Position numbers and translations under genes: made by a program
Assembly (NCBI GenBank): GCA_910577325.1
Contig: CAJTMR010000004.1
Coordinates: 62,001 to 126,000, forward strand
Length of the DNA stretch: 64,000 bases
Direction: 5' to 3'
DNA from: an uncultured Parabacteroides sp.
Lineage (GTDB): Bacteria; Bacteroidota; Bacteroidia; Bacteroidales; Tannerellaceae
Notes under the pieces: generated by a model
What the model saw: only the letters and a program-made list of their open reading frames with translations
The model's database searches: none
Told to the model about the DNA's origin: nothing
Shown here: piece by piece, positions 17,493 to 26,813 of the stretch
How the letters are laid out: every line of letters begins with the position of its first letter
Numbering within the stretch: the stretch's first letter is position 1

Positions 17493-18560
17493 ATGAAGAA
17501 GCACAATTTTTATGCAGGTCCCTCTATCCTGAGCGAGTATACAATTAAAAATACGGCCGCTGCAGTAGAGAATTTTGCGGGTATGGATTTATCTCTTCTT
17601 GAAATCTCCCACAGAAGTAAAGAATTCGTCGCCGTGAACGATGAGGCGCGTGCGCTGATCAAAGAATTGCTGGATGTTCCTGCCGGTTATGAGGTTGTTT
17701 TCCTGGGTGGAGGTGCAAGCATGCAGTTCTGTATGGCTCCTTATAATCTTTTGAATAAGAAGGCTTCTTATTTAGATACCGGTACATGGTCGTCCAAAGC
17801 TATCAAGGAAGCCAAACTGTTCGGAGAAGTTGAGGTTGTAGCCTCTTCCAAAGATAAGAACTATACATATATTCCGAAGGATTATACGATTGCGGACGAT
17901 ACGGATTATTTTCACATTACGACTAATAATACGATTTACGGAACGGAGCTCCACGAAGATCCGGATGTGAGACAGCGATTGGTTGCCGATATGTCGTCCG
18001 ATATTTTTTCTCGTCCTGTCGATGTGTCCAAATATGACCTTATCTATGCCGGAGCACAGAAGAACCTGGCTCCTGCCGGCGTGACATTGGCCATCGTTCG
18101 GGTGGATGCTTTGGGACATGTGGAACGTCCGATCCCGACAATGCTGAACTATAAGACTCATATTGACAAGGATTCCATGTTCAACACTCCTCCCGTGCTG
18201 CCCATCTATGCTGCTTTGCAGACATTGAAATGGTATAAGGAACAAGGAGGTGTTGCTGCTATGAAAAAGAAGGATATGGAAAATGCGGCTATCCTGTATG
18301 ACGAAATCGATCGCAACAAGTTGTTTAGAGGGACTGTCGCTGTTGAAGACCGTTCTATCATGAATGTATGCTTTGTGATGAATGACGAATACAAGGAACT
18401 GGAAGACGAATTCGGTAAATTTGCTGCGGCCGCAGGTATGGCCGGTATTAAAGGACACCGTTCTGTCGGTGGTTTCCGCGCCTCTCTGTACAACGCAATG
18501 CCTAAGAGCAGTGTGGAAGCTTTGGTCGCATGTATGAAGGATTTTGAAAAACAGCATTGA
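17493..18560 (+). CDS. serC: Phosphoserine aminotransferase
   Basis: The protein has 355 residues, a PLP enzyme converting 3-phosphohydroxypyruvate to phosphoserine with glutamate as amino donor. The opening HNFYAGPSILSEYTI and FLGGGASMQFCMAPYNLL are family motifs; the PLP lysine lies in YAGAQKNLAPAGVTL. The C-terminal GHRSVGGFRASLYNAMP binds the phosphate of the substrate. serA begins 2 bp after its stop codon, so the pair is certainly co-transcribed. Confidence 0.96.
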   Translation: MKKHNFYAGPSILSEYTIKNTAAAVENFAGMDLSLLEISHRSKEFVAVNDEARALIKELLDVPAGYEVVFLGGGASMQFCMAPYNLLNKKASYLDTGTWSSKAIKEAKLFGEVEVVASSKDKNYTYIPKDYTIADDTDYFHITTNNTIYGTELHEDPDVRQRLVADMSSDIFSRPVDVSKYDLIYAGAQKNLAPAGVTLAIVRVDALGHVERPIPTMLNYKTHIDKDSMFNTPPVLPIYAALQTLKWYKEQGGVAAMKKKDMENAAILYDEIDRNKLFRGTVAVEDRSIMNVCFVMNDEYKELEDEFGKFAAAAGMAGIKGHRSVGGFRASLYNAMPKSSVEALVACMKDFEKQH

Positions 18561-18562
18561 TC

Positions 18563-19486
18563 ATGGCAAAGATATTAGTAGCAACAGATAAACCTTTCGC
18601 AGCGATAGCTGTGAAAGGTATCCGCGAAGTCGTGGAAGGCGCAGGTGATGAACTGGTCCTGTTGGAGAAATATGGTGAAAAGGCCAAACTGCTGGATGCT
18701 GTCAAGGATGCGGATGCTATCATTATCCGCAGTGACATTATTGATGCCGAGGTGTTGGAGGCCGCTAAGCAATTGAAGATTGTCGTGCGTGCCGGAGCCG
18801 GTTACGATAACGTCGATCTGGCTGCTGCGACAGCGCATAATGTCTGTGTGATGAATACACCGGGACAGAACTCCAATGCTGTTGCCGAATTGGCGTTCGG
18901 CATGATGGTAATGGCTGTCCGCAACTTCTATAACGGCACTTCCGGTACGGAACTGAAAGGAAGGAAACTGGGGATTCATGCCTATGGCAACGTCGGCCGT
19001 AATGTGGCCCGTATCGCGAAAGGTTTCGGAATGGAAATCTATGCATTCGACGCTTTCTGCCCGGCTTCGGTCATTGAAGCGGATGGTGTGAAACCGGTTG
19101 CTTCTCCGGAAGAGCTTTATGCTACGTGCGATGTCGTTTCCCTGCATATCCCTGCAACTGTCGAAACGAAGAACTCCATCAATTATGCTCTGGTCGGCAA
19201 GATGCCGAAAGGAGGGCTGCTGGTCAATACGGCCCGTAAGGAAGTCATTGATGAAGCGGGACTTATCAAACTGATGGAAGAACGTGCGGACCTGAAATAT
19301 GTGACCGACATCACGCCTGCTGCCAACGAAGAGTTTGCAGCCAAGTTTGCCGGCCGCTATTTCTCCACTCCTAAAAAGATGGGGGCACAGACTGCCGAAG
19401 CCAATATCAATGCCGGTATTGCCGCTGCCAAGCAGATTGAAGGCTTCCTGAAAGAAGGATGCGAAAAATTCAGAGTAAATAAATAG
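18563..19486 (+). CDS. serA: D-3-phosphoglycerate dehydrogenase (short form without ACT domain)
   Basis: The protein has 307 residues, an NAD-dependent D-2-hydroxyacid dehydrogenase. RAGAGYDNVDLAAA and the Rossmann segment GIHAYGNVGRNVARIAKGFG are present. Catalytic residues lie in NTARKEVIDEAGL (Arg) and at Glu in EEFA-type loops; the usual His region is altered in this branch (ITPAANEEF). It lacks the C-terminal ACT/regulatory domain, so classical serine inhibition is not expected. It sits between serC and the DUF1015 gene, the standard Bacteroidales order. ATG at 18563 follows the serC stop directly. Confidence 0.93.
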   Translation: MAKILVATDKPFAAIAVKGIREVVEGAGDELVLLEKYGEKAKLLDAVKDADAIIIRSDIIDAEVLEAAKQLKIVVRAGAGYDNVDLAAATAHNVCVMNTPGQNSNAVAELAFGMMVMAVRNFYNGTSGTELKGRKLGIHAYGNVGRNVARIAKGFGMEIYAFDAFCPASVIEADGVKPVASPEELYATCDVVSLHIPATVETKNSINYALVGKMPKGGLLVNTARKEVIDEAGLIKLMEERADLKYVTDITPAANEEFAAKFAGRYFSTPKKMGAQTAEANINAGIAAAKQIEGFLKEGCEKFRVNK

Positions 19487-19494
19487 AAAATATC

Positions 19495-20742
19495 ATGGCA
19501 CAAATTAAACCTTTCAAAGGAATCCGCCCTCCTAAAGATTTGATCGAACAGGTGGCTTCCCGTCCGTACGATGTATTGAATTCCAAGGAAGCGCGTGAAG
19601 AAGCAGAAGGCAACGATAAATCCCTTTATCATATCATTAAGCCGGAGATCGACTTTCCGGCCGGGACGGACGAACACGACCCTGCCGTTTATCTGAAAGC
19701 TGCCGCCAATTTCCGGATGTTCCAGGAAAAGGGCTGGCTGGTGCAGGACAAGGAGGAATGTTACTATGTGTATGCCCAGACTATGAACGGCAAGACGCAA
19801 TACGGCCTGGTTGTCGGTGCGTACGTGCCCGATTATATGAATGGCGTTATCAAGAAACATGAGCTGACGCGCCGTGACAAGGAAGAAGACCGCATGAAAC
19901 ATGTCAGGGTGAACAATGCCAACATCGAACCGGTGTTCTTCGCCTATCCCGATAATGCGGAGTTGGACAAGATTGTCGCCAAATATACATCCCGCAATCC
20001 TGAATATGACTTTGTAGCGAAAGATGACGGGTTCGGCCATACTTTCTGGATTATCGATGAGGCAACCGATATTGCCCGTATCACAGAGCTGTTCGCTGAA
20101 ATGCCTTCCTTGTATATAGCCGACGGCCACCACCGTTCCGCCGCCGCCGCACTGGTCGGTGCGGAAAAAGCGAATCAGAATGCCTCTCATAAAGGGGACG
20201 AAGAGTATAATTACTTTATGGCAGTCTGTTTCCCGGCAAACCAGTTGACTATTATCGACTATAACCGTGTAGTGAAAGACCTGAACGGCCTGTCGGAAGA
20301 GGAATTTCTGGCTGAATTAGGAAAGAACTTCGTTGTGGAAGAAAAGGGGGCGGATGTGTATAAACCGGCAGCTTTGCATAACTTCTCCCTCTATTTAGGC
20401 GGAAAATGGTATTCGTTGACAGCCAAGCCGGGAACATACGACGATGACGATCCGATCGGTGTCCTGGATGTGACGATCTCTTCCAACCTGATTTTGGATG
20501 AAATCTTGGGTATAAAAGATCTTCGCTCGGATAAACGCATCGATTTTGTAGGCGGCATCCGTGGCCTGGGAGAATTGAAGCATCGCGTGGACAGTGGCGA
20601 GATGAAGGTGGCTTTGGCTCTTTATCCTGTCACCATGAAGCAATTGATGGATATTGCCGATACCGGTAATATCATGCCTCCCAAGACAACCTGGTTCGAA
20701 CCGAAACTGCGTTCCGGCCTGGTTATCCATACGCTCGAATAA
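19495..20742 (+). CDS. DUF1015 family protein of the serine-biosynthesis operon
   Basis: The protein has 415 residues. It opens AQIKPFKGIRPPKDLIEQVASRPYDVL and carries the family core PSLYIADGHHRSAAAALVG, KRIDFVGGIRG and the C-terminal TWFEPKLRSGLVIHTLE. DUF1015 proteins are often encoded with serA/serC; a phosphatase role completing serine synthesis has been suggested from such context but I cannot show it here. It begins 8 bp after serA. No signal peptide is present, so it is cytosolic. Confidence 0.92.
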   Translation: MAQIKPFKGIRPPKDLIEQVASRPYDVLNSKEAREEAEGNDKSLYHIIKPEIDFPAGTDEHDPAVYLKAAANFRMFQEKGWLVQDKEECYYVYAQTMNGKTQYGLVVGAYVPDYMNGVIKKHELTRRDKEEDRMKHVRVNNANIEPVFFAYPDNAELDKIVAKYTSRNPEYDFVAKDDGFGHTFWIIDEATDIARITELFAEMPSLYIADGHHRSAAAALVGAEKANQNASHKGDEEYNYFMAVCFPANQLTIIDYNRVVKDLNGLSEEEFLAELGKNFVVEEKGADVYKPAALHNFSLYLGGKWYSLTAKPGTYDDDDPIGVLDVTISSNLILDEILGIKDLRSDKRIDFVGGIRGLGELKHRVDSGEMKVALALYPVTMKQLMDIADTGNIMPPKTTWFEPKLRSGLVIHTLE

Positions 20743-20803
20743 AATAATCATAATCTCGTACTTGCAAGGTCATTTCGGACTTGTATGATACGGATTTACA
20801 GTG

Positions 20804-20846
20804 AAGGCTATATACGAGGGTGGTTTCACTCTGAGTATATAGCCTT
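20804..20846. terminator. Hairpin terminator after serC-serA-DUF1015
   Basis: AAGGCTATATAC (20804-20815) pairs perfectly with GTATATAGCCTT (20835-20846). It separates the plus-strand operon from the convergent gene ending at 20890. Confidence 0.75.
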
Positions 20847-20889
20847 TCTGGAATTGAGGATACAAGCTCTACGCTTGGTTTCTCTCGAA

Positions 20890-21663
20890 TCAGAGTTCTC
20901 CGGGCCTTTCCTCATCGCCATTTCCTGACGTGCCGCCGCCTGGCGTTGTCCCGCCGGTTTCGGCTGTCGCTTTCTGCCCCAGCACCTCACGTTTGTAATG
21001 AACGATTTCCGCATTCACGTAGTCGATAAACGGCACATAGTCGGTTTCTCCCTCCACGAGCGCCAGGGCGTTCACCATTTTCACCAGCATACGGTAAGCA
21101 TCGTCCGATGCCTTGCGTGAGGTTTTCAGCGCCCCCACCGTGATGCCCGCTTTCTCGTCGGTGCGGCTTGCGGTGAGCGTGCGGACACGTTCGTTCGCCG
21201 CTTTCAGGTTGGTGACGAACGGGGTGAGCGAGAGGGTTTCCACTTCCGGCTTGTATTTTCCTTCCAGATCGGTGATGAGGTTCAGCAGGAGTCCCGTCTC
21301 GCGGTCGAGTTGCATTTTGGGGTCGATGGCGTAGTCCTTGATGTGCTGGTTGAGCACTTTGGCGGCTTGCGCAATGGCTTCGACGGGGAGGTTGAGGAAG
21401 CCTGCAACCGCTTTCTTGTAACCGCTGTAAAGGGCGTCGCGCTCGGCGTCCGCTTTGGCGATGTCGTCGGTCAGCAGGCTTTTCTGCGAGGTTTTCAGGT
21501 CTTTGTCCTCCTGTGTCACGGCGGCTTTCAGTGCGGCTACTTGTGCGGCGGCTTTGGTTTTCACTTTCGAGTCGGCTTCGGCACGCGTCAGGATGTTGCT
21601 CACGTAGAGGAAGTGTGCGCCGTTGTTCATGCGCTCCAGACTGATGGTTGAGATTTCTTTCAT
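20890..21663 (-). CDS. DUF6261-type uncharacterised protein
   Basis: A 257-residue protein with no signal peptide. It is helical and rich in Ala, Lys and Glu, and opens MKEISTISLERMNNGAHFLYVSNIL. The tail (GGTTPGGGTSGNGDEERPGEL) is low-complexity and probably disordered. It resembles the Bacteroidales DUF6261 family, whose function is unknown. Its codons are visibly GC-richer than those of the neighbours, which may indicate a different history. The start at 21663 is preferred over upstream in-frame Met codons because the family begins there. Confidence 0.75.
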   Translation of the reverse strand: MKEISTISLERMNNGAHFLYVSNILTRAEADSKVKTKAAAQVAALKAAVTQEDKDLKTSQKSLLTDDIAKADAERDALYSGYKKAVAGFLNLPVEAIAQAAKVLNQHIKDYAIDPKMQLDRETGLLLNLITDLEGKYKPEVETLSLTPFVTNLKAANERVRTLTASRTDEKAGITVGALKTSRKASDDAYRMLVKMVNALALVEGETDYVPFIDYVNAEIVHYKREVLGQKATAETGGTTPGGGTSGNGDEERPGEL

Positions 21664-21969
21664 GTTTCTCTCGATTTTTGATGATGAATATTGGCGGAAA
21701 CGGCGTGCAGGGCACTGCCACGGATAAGGGAGGGACCGGATACGGCGTTTCCACGTTGTTTTCTCTCTGAAACAAGCTGGAGACGCTGCTTTTAGCATTT
21801 TTCCGTGTGGAAAGAAACGGGAAACGGTGTTTCTGGCATATTTCGGAAGCGAATATAGGTATAATCTTTTGATTCTTGATGTTTCCGGAGGGGAATTATG
21901 CAGGAGAGCGCGTTTTTTCTTTCATGACACAGGCGGAAATACTATCTTTGTGGTAAATATGTCAACATC
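21664..21969. other. Intergenic region between divergent genes
   Basis: These 306 bases hold no convincing gene. On the plus strand TATCTTTG at 21943-21950 is the likely promoter box of the NlpC/P60 gene. Confidence 0.6.
21943..21950 (+). promoter_or_regulatory. -7 box (TATCTTTG) of the NlpC/P60 lipoprotein gene
   Basis: It is an exact match to the Bacteroidetes -7 consensus, 20 nt before the ATG at 21970. A clean TTTG is not seen at -33; TTTC near 21920 is the closest. Confidence 0.6.
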
Positions 21970-22512
21970 ATGGCTTATAGAAAATTCATCATACTTCATC
22001 TCGGAATCTTGTTGTTTGTCCTGTTATTTGCATCCTGTGGCAGTAAGAAGCAATCGGTACTCTTGCCCTCGGATTTTAAAGGGCCGAAAGAACTGTCTCG
22101 TCTTTATGGTGTCCGGCTGACTCCGAATGACAATATATTTTTGTACAATGAAGGAGCCAAATGGCTTGGTGTCCCTCACCGGATGGGAGGATTGACAAAG
22201 AAAGGGGTGGATTGTTCCGGTTTTGTGGTGATCGTGTTTCGTGAAGTATATGGAAAACAGTTGGCACGTTCGTCGGCCGATATGCTGAAACATAATTGCA
22301 AGAAAGTCAGCCGTGCTGATTTGAAGGAAGGCGACTTGGTATTTTTCCGGACGGACAAGGGAAAGAAGAAAGTGCCCAACCATGTCGGCATCTATTTGAA
22401 AAACGGCAAGTTCATTCATACCAGTACTTCCAGAGGTGTGATCGTCAGTAGCTTGAGTGAACCTTACTATGTCCGTTCATGGCTTACCGGTGGCCGGGTG
22501 AAGAATTTATGA
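21970..22512 (+). CDS. NlpC/P60 cell-wall peptidase lipoprotein
   Basis: The protein has 180 residues and a lipoprotein signal (HLGILLFVLLFASC). The NlpC/P60 domain covers about residues 55-175. The catalytic Cys lies in KKGVDCSGFVV, the His in VPNHVGIYL, and the third polar residue is the His of FIHTSTSRGV. Members cut the gamma-D-Glu-diamino acid bond in peptidoglycan stem peptides. It would be anchored in the outer membrane facing the periplasm. serS follows 70 bp downstream under its own -7 box. Confidence 0.93.
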   Translation: MAYRKFIILHLGILLFVLLFASCGSKKQSVLLPSDFKGPKELSRLYGVRLTPNDNIFLYNEGAKWLGVPHRMGGLTKKGVDCSGFVVIVFREVYGKQLARSSADMLKHNCKKVSRADLKEGDLVFFRTDKGKKKVPNHVGIYLKNGKFIHTSTSRGVIVSSLSEPYYVRSWLTGGRVKNL

Positions 22513-22545
22513 TTTGTGCGTCGATGATAAATCATAAATCTTGAT

Positions 22546-22553
22546 TATCTTTG
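22546..22553 (+). promoter_or_regulatory. -7 box (TATCTTTG) of serS
   Basis: It matches the Bacteroidetes consensus exactly, 30 nt before the ATG at 22583. No clear -33 TTTG was found. Confidence 0.6.
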
Positions 22554-22582
22554 TGGCTCAAATAAAAAAACATCATTAAAGT

Positions 22583-23857
22583 ATGTTGACGCTTAAAGTT
22601 ATTACGGAAGAAACAGACCGGGTGATTCGTGGTCTGGAAAAGAAACACTTCAAAGGTGCGCAGGAAAGCATCGCAAAAGTGATTGAATTGAACGACAAAA
22701 GACGTGGTGCGCAAAATCAATTAGATAAAAATCTGGCAGAGGTGAACCAGACTTCGAAAATCATTGGCATGCTGATGAAAGAAGGTAAAAAAGAGGAAGC
22801 CGAAACTGCCAAGCAACGTGTTGCCGAGATCAAGGAAGCCAATAAGGCTATCCAGGCTGAAATGGATCAGGCGGCTGAAGATATGCAGAACTTGCTCTAT
22901 ACGATCCCGAATGTTCCTTACGACGAAGTGCCCGAAGGTGCGGGTGCTGACGATAATAAGGTCGAAAAGATGGGAGGGATGGAGACTGAACTGCCGAAAG
23001 ACGCGCTGCCTCATTGGGAGTTGGCGAAGAAATATGACCTGATCGATTTTGACTTGGGCGTGAAAATTACAGGTGCTGGTTTTCCGGTTTACAAAGGACA
23101 AGGTGCACAATTGCAGCGTGCGTTGATAAACTTTTTCCTGGATGAAGCCCGCAAGTCCGGTTATGTGGAAATCATGCCGCCGACAGTCGTGAATGCTGCT
23201 TCCGGTTATGGTACGGGCCAGTTGCCTGACAAGGAAGGACAGATGTATCATTGCGAAGTGGATGATCTTTATCTGATCCCGACAGCCGAAGTTCCGGTTA
23301 CCAATATCTATCGTGATGTTATACTCGACGAAAAACAGTTGCCGATCAAGAACTGTGCCTATACGCAGTGTTTCCGTCGCGAAGCCGGCTCTTACGGAAA
23401 AGACGTGCGTGGATTGAACCGTCTGCACGAGTTTTCCAAAGTGGAATTGGTTCGCATCGACAAGCCGGAACATTCCAGAGAGTCTCATCAAGAAATGTTG
23501 GATCACGTGGAAGGGCTGCTTAAGAAATTGGAACTTCCGTATCGTATCTTGCGTCTTTGTGGTGGCGATATGAGTTTTACGGCTGCCCTCTGCTTTGACT
23601 TCGAGGTTTATTCGGAAGCCCAGAAACGTTGGTTGGAAGTGAGTTCGGTTTCTAATTTCGACAATTACCAGGCAAACCGCTTGAAATGTCGTTACCGGGA
23701 CGAAAACAAAAAGACGCAGCTTTGTCACACGCTGAATGGAAGCGCATTGGCTTTGCCGCGTATTGTTGCCGCCTTGCTCGAAAACAACCAAACCCCTGAA
23801 GGAATCCGTATTCCGAAGGCGTTGATTCCGTATACGGGATTCGATATGATTAAGTAA
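22583..23857 (+). CDS. serS: Seryl-tRNA synthetase
   Basis: The protein has 424 residues. The N-terminal coiled coil (about 30-105) binds the long variable arm of tRNA-Ser. The class II core carries motif 2 (CAYTQCFRREAGSYGKDVRGLNRLHEFSKVE) and motif 3 (LNGSALALPRIVAALLENNQ). It charges serine onto tRNA-Ser and is essential. A clean terminator follows. Confidence 0.97.
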   Translation: MLTLKVITEETDRVIRGLEKKHFKGAQESIAKVIELNDKRRGAQNQLDKNLAEVNQTSKIIGMLMKEGKKEEAETAKQRVAEIKEANKAIQAEMDQAAEDMQNLLYTIPNVPYDEVPEGAGADDNKVEKMGGMETELPKDALPHWELAKKYDLIDFDLGVKITGAGFPVYKGQGAQLQRALINFFLDEARKSGYVEIMPPTVVNAASGYGTGQLPDKEGQMYHCEVDDLYLIPTAEVPVTNIYRDVILDEKQLPIKNCAYTQCFRREAGSYGKDVRGLNRLHEFSKVELVRIDKPEHSRESHQEMLDHVEGLLKKLELPYRILRLCGGDMSFTAALCFDFEVYSEAQKRWLEVSSVSNFDNYQANRLKCRYRDENKKTQLCHTLNGSALALPRIVAALLENNQTPEGIRIPKALIPYTGFDMIK

Positions 23858-23880
23858 TTTCAAGATGCGAGCTTAATAAA

Positions 23881-23916
23881 AAACACGGATTGATTTTATT
23901 ATCTTTCCGTGTTTTT
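23881..23916 (+). terminator. Intrinsic terminator after serS
   Basis: AAACACGGA (23881-23889) pairs with TCCGTGTTT (23906-23914) and runs into T6. Its A-run on the other side suits the convergent gene ending at 23946 as well. Confidence 0.85.
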
Positions 23917-23945
23917 TATGTGATATCGTGTCTGAATCGTGTCTG

Positions 23946-26381
23946 TTAAATGAACAGGTTCACGTTTGCTTCTTCTGCCCGTTCGAGGTAAGAAGCCACA
24001 CCGCCCAGCGTCACGTTGTCCAGTAGCTCTTCCTTTTGAATGCCCATCACATCCATGCTCATGGTGCAGGCGATCATTTCCACGCCGTTGTCTATGGCTT
24101 GTCGGATCAGGCTCTCAAGGCTGTCGATCCGGTTTCGCTTCATGATAAGACGCAGCATCCAGCTACCGGCGCCTCCCATGTTTATTTTAGACAGCTTTAG
24201 CTTACCGCTGTGTGCCGGCAGCATCCAGTTGAACATTTTACCGAAAATATCTTTGGAGACTGTCGGCTTATGCTGTTTCTTGATGACATTCAGTCCCCAA
24301 AAAGTAAAGAACATTGTCACTTTCTTGCCTGTCGAAGCAGCTCCGTTGGCAATGACAAAGGAGGCGAGCGCCTTGTCCAGATCATCGCTAAAAACGATTA
24401 GTGTCTTGTTTTCGGCATTGTTTCGCGGAGTATTGCAGGGAGTTGTTTTCTCCTGCTTGCGGATGGTGGCGGCGACTACCCCGTTCTTGTTTTCCAACGC
24501 GATCAGCTCCGCTCCGGTTATCTTGCACCAGGAAGCGACGTCTTTGCCGAAAGCCTGGTCGGTGGCAGTTATCTGAAGTTGTGCGCCGGCCTTCAATGTC
24601 TCGTAATTTTTTTTCAGTTGCATCACTGGCCCGGGGCACATCAGTCCGCAGGCATCTACTTTTAATGGGGTGGCTTGGGTTGTGGGGCATTCGCAACTCG
24701 TGTTTACCGGTTTGCAGGGTACGGTTTCTTTTACCGGTGCAGTTGCCATGCTCCATGTCTTGTATCCTCCGGATAGGTTGCGCACATTCTTAAAACCTTT
24801 TTGCACCAGGATGCGGTAGGCCAGGTAACCACGCAGTCCGACTGCACAAGTCACGACGATCGGTTTCTCTTTCGGCAGCTCGTCTGAATGTTCGCGTAAT
24901 TCATCTACCGGTATGTTTATAAATCCGGGGATCGTACCTAATTTATATTCGTCGCGCGTACGGACATCGATCCGGATTGTGTCGGCTGGAAGTTCGGCAA
25001 GCTCGCGCCACTGGATGATACGGGACCTTTCGTTCAAAATATTTTCTGCAACGAATCCGGCCATATTCACAGGATCTTTAGCTGACGAATAGGGAGGGGC
25101 ATAGGCGTGTTCCAGTTCCGTTAGGTCGTAGACGGTCCCGCCACGTTGTATTACTTGCTCCAGCATCTCGATACGTTTGTCTACTCCGTCGAAGCCGACA
25201 ACCTGAGCACCTAACAACTTGCCGCTTTGCGGAGCGAACAATATCTTGATAGACAGTGGAACGGCATTTGGATAATATCCGGCATGCGAGACTCCGTGAG
25301 TGTAGGATGATATATATGGAATATTGTTCTGTTTCAGTAACTTCGCATTGGCTCCGGTTGCGGCGACCGTGAGGTCGAAAACTTTCGCAATGGAGGTCCC
25401 TATGGAGCCTGCATATTTCTTTTTATTACCGAATATGATATTGTCCGCCACGATACGTCCCTGTTTGTTTGCCGGTCCTGCCAGTGGTATGAGAGCCGGT
25501 TGTCCGGTTATGAGGTGGCGTACTTCGACGGCATCGCCGAGGGCATATATGTTCGCGTCGGAAGTTTGCATATAATCGTTTACGGCAATGCCGCCCCGTT
25601 TTCCGATGGCTAACCCTGCATCTTTTGCGAGTTTGGTTTCCGGGCGTATCCCGATACTGAGCAATACCATGTCGGTCGCGATCTGTTTACCGCTGTGAAG
25701 GTGTACTGCCACACCCCCGTTTTTTTCTTCAAAGCGGCTGACGCCGTCTTCCAGGTGTACCCCGACTCCTTTATCGGTTAGTTGCTGCTGTACTATTGCC
25801 GCCATCGAGAAGTCCAATGGAGCCATCACCTGGTTTGCCATTTCCACTACGTCTACTTGGATACCCAAATCGTGCAAGTTTTCCGCCATTTCGAGTCCGA
25901 TGAAACCGCCGCCCACAACGATAGCGCGTTTCGGTTTTTCGGTATTGACATAATTCTTGATCGTATCAGTGTCCGGCACGTTTCGGAGCGTGAATATTTT
26001 CTTGCTCCCGATTCCTTCGATATCCGGTCGGAGCGGTTCGGCTCCCGGTGAAAGGACCAGTTTATCGTATGTTACGGTATATGTTTCGTCTGTGGATAGT
26101 TTTCTGACTTCTACCTCTTTTCTATCCGGATGGATGGCGGTTACTTCCTGTTCTGTACGGATGTCGATCCGGAAACGGTCTGTGAACCCCTTGACTGTCT
26201 GAACGAACAGTTTCTCCCGGTTGTTGATCGTGTCACCTATATAATAGGGCAGACCACAGTTTGCATACGATACGTATTTTCCTCTTTCGAACAGAATGAT
26301 GTTTGCCTTTTCATCCATTCTGCGTAGACGTGCAGCGACAGTAGCTCCTCCGGCTACTCCTCCTATAATCAGGTAGTTCAT
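23946..26381 (-). CDS. Four-module sulfur-handling oxidoreductase (CoA-disulfide-reductase-like + rhodanese + TusA + DsrE-like)
   Basis: The protein has 811 residues and no signal peptide. An FAD/NAD(P)H oxidoreductase (about 1-445) opens MNYLIIGGVAGGATVAARLRR with the CoADR-type redox Cys in YVSYANCGLPYY near residue 43. A rhodanese domain (about 455-550) has its Cys in VVTCAVGLRGYLAY. A TusA/SirA domain (about 575-645) carries DACGLMCPGPVMQLK, and a DsrE/DsrF/DrsH-like domain (about 665-811) ends the chain. Together they suggest transfer of persulfide sulfur coupled to disulfide or polysulfide reduction. A MarR regulator lies immediately upstream on the same strand (66-bp gap) and may control it. 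The exact substrate is unknown. Confidence 0.93.
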   Translation of the reverse strand: MNYLIIGGVAGGATVAARLRRMDEKANIILFERGKYVSYANCGLPYYIGDTINNREKLFVQTVKGFTDRFRIDIRTEQEVTAIHPDRKEVEVRKLSTDETYTVTYDKLVLSPGAEPLRPDIEGIGSKKIFTLRNVPDTDTIKNYVNTEKPKRAIVVGGGFIGLEMAENLHDLGIQVDVVEMANQVMAPLDFSMAAIVQQQLTDKGVGVHLEDGVSRFEEKNGGVAVHLHSGKQIATDMVLLSIGIRPETKLAKDAGLAIGKRGGIAVNDYMQTSDANIYALGDAVEVRHLITGQPALIPLAGPANKQGRIVADNIIFGNKKKYAGSIGTSIAKVFDLTVAATGANAKLLKQNNIPYISSYTHGVSHAGYYPNAVPLSIKILFAPQSGKLLGAQVVGFDGVDKRIEMLEQVIQRGGTVYDLTELEHAYAPPYSSAKDPVNMAGFVAENILNERSRIIQWRELAELPADTIRIDVRTRDEYKLGTIPGFINIPVDELREHSDELPKEKPIVVTCAVGLRGYLAYRILVQKGFKNVRNLSGGYKTWSMATAPVKETVPCKPVNTSCECPTTQATPLKVDACGLMCPGPVMQLKKNYETLKAGAQLQITATDQAFGKDVASWCKITGAELIALENKNGVVAATIRKQEKTTPCNTPRNNAENKTLIVFSDDLDKALASFVIANGAASTGKKVTMFFTFWGLNVIKKQHKPTVSKDIFGKMFNWMLPAHSGKLKLSKINMGGAGSWMLRLIMKRNRIDSLESLIRQAIDNGVEMIACTMSMDVMGIQKEELLDNVTLGGVASYLERAEEANVNLFI

Positions 26382-26447
26382 GTTATGATAATAATTTATT
26401 TGTGTTATACATATTTGCTAATAGGAAATATTAGGGTAAAAAAGGGT

Positions 26448-26813
26448 TCAACCTTTTGACATGCAAGTTTTCAGTTTCTCGAACAGTCCGTCGAAATGAA
26501 GTTTTGCATTCATCATCTGCTGTATTTTCTCTTTTCCGGTAGGAGTAAGGGAGAAACACATCTGCCGTTTATCGTTTTTGTTGATGTTGCGGCGGATATA
26601 ACCTTTATTCTCTACGGCCGTGATCACTTTCGACACGCGTGAGTTGGACAGACCTATGTATTCGCAGATCATACCTGCGGATTTTGTTTCTCCGTCTTTT
26701 AGGCAGCATAGCAGCATGGCTTCGTTGATCGTGATATCGTGTGCTTCCGAAAAATCTTTCTCGAACTGGTATAAAGCTTTATATATGTCTTTGATTGCAC
26801 AAATTGATTCCAT
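26448..26813 (-). CDS. MarR-family transcriptional regulator
   Basis: The protein has 121 residues and a winged helix: INEAMLLCCLKDGETKSAGMICEYIGLSNSRVSKVITAVENKGYI covers the recognition helix and RRNINKNDKRQMCFSLTPTGKEKI the wing. Cys residues (CAI, CCL, CEY, MCF, TCM) could sense oxidants or sulfur species, which is an inference from the neighbour. It lies upstream of and in the same direction as the sulfur oxidoreductase, its most likely target. Confidence 0.88.
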   Translation of the reverse strand: MESICAIKDIYKALYQFEKDFSEAHDITINEAMLLCCLKDGETKSAGMICEYIGLSNSRVSKVITAVENKGYIRRNINKNDKRQMCFSLTPTGKEKIQQMMNAKLHFDGLFEKLKTCMSKG

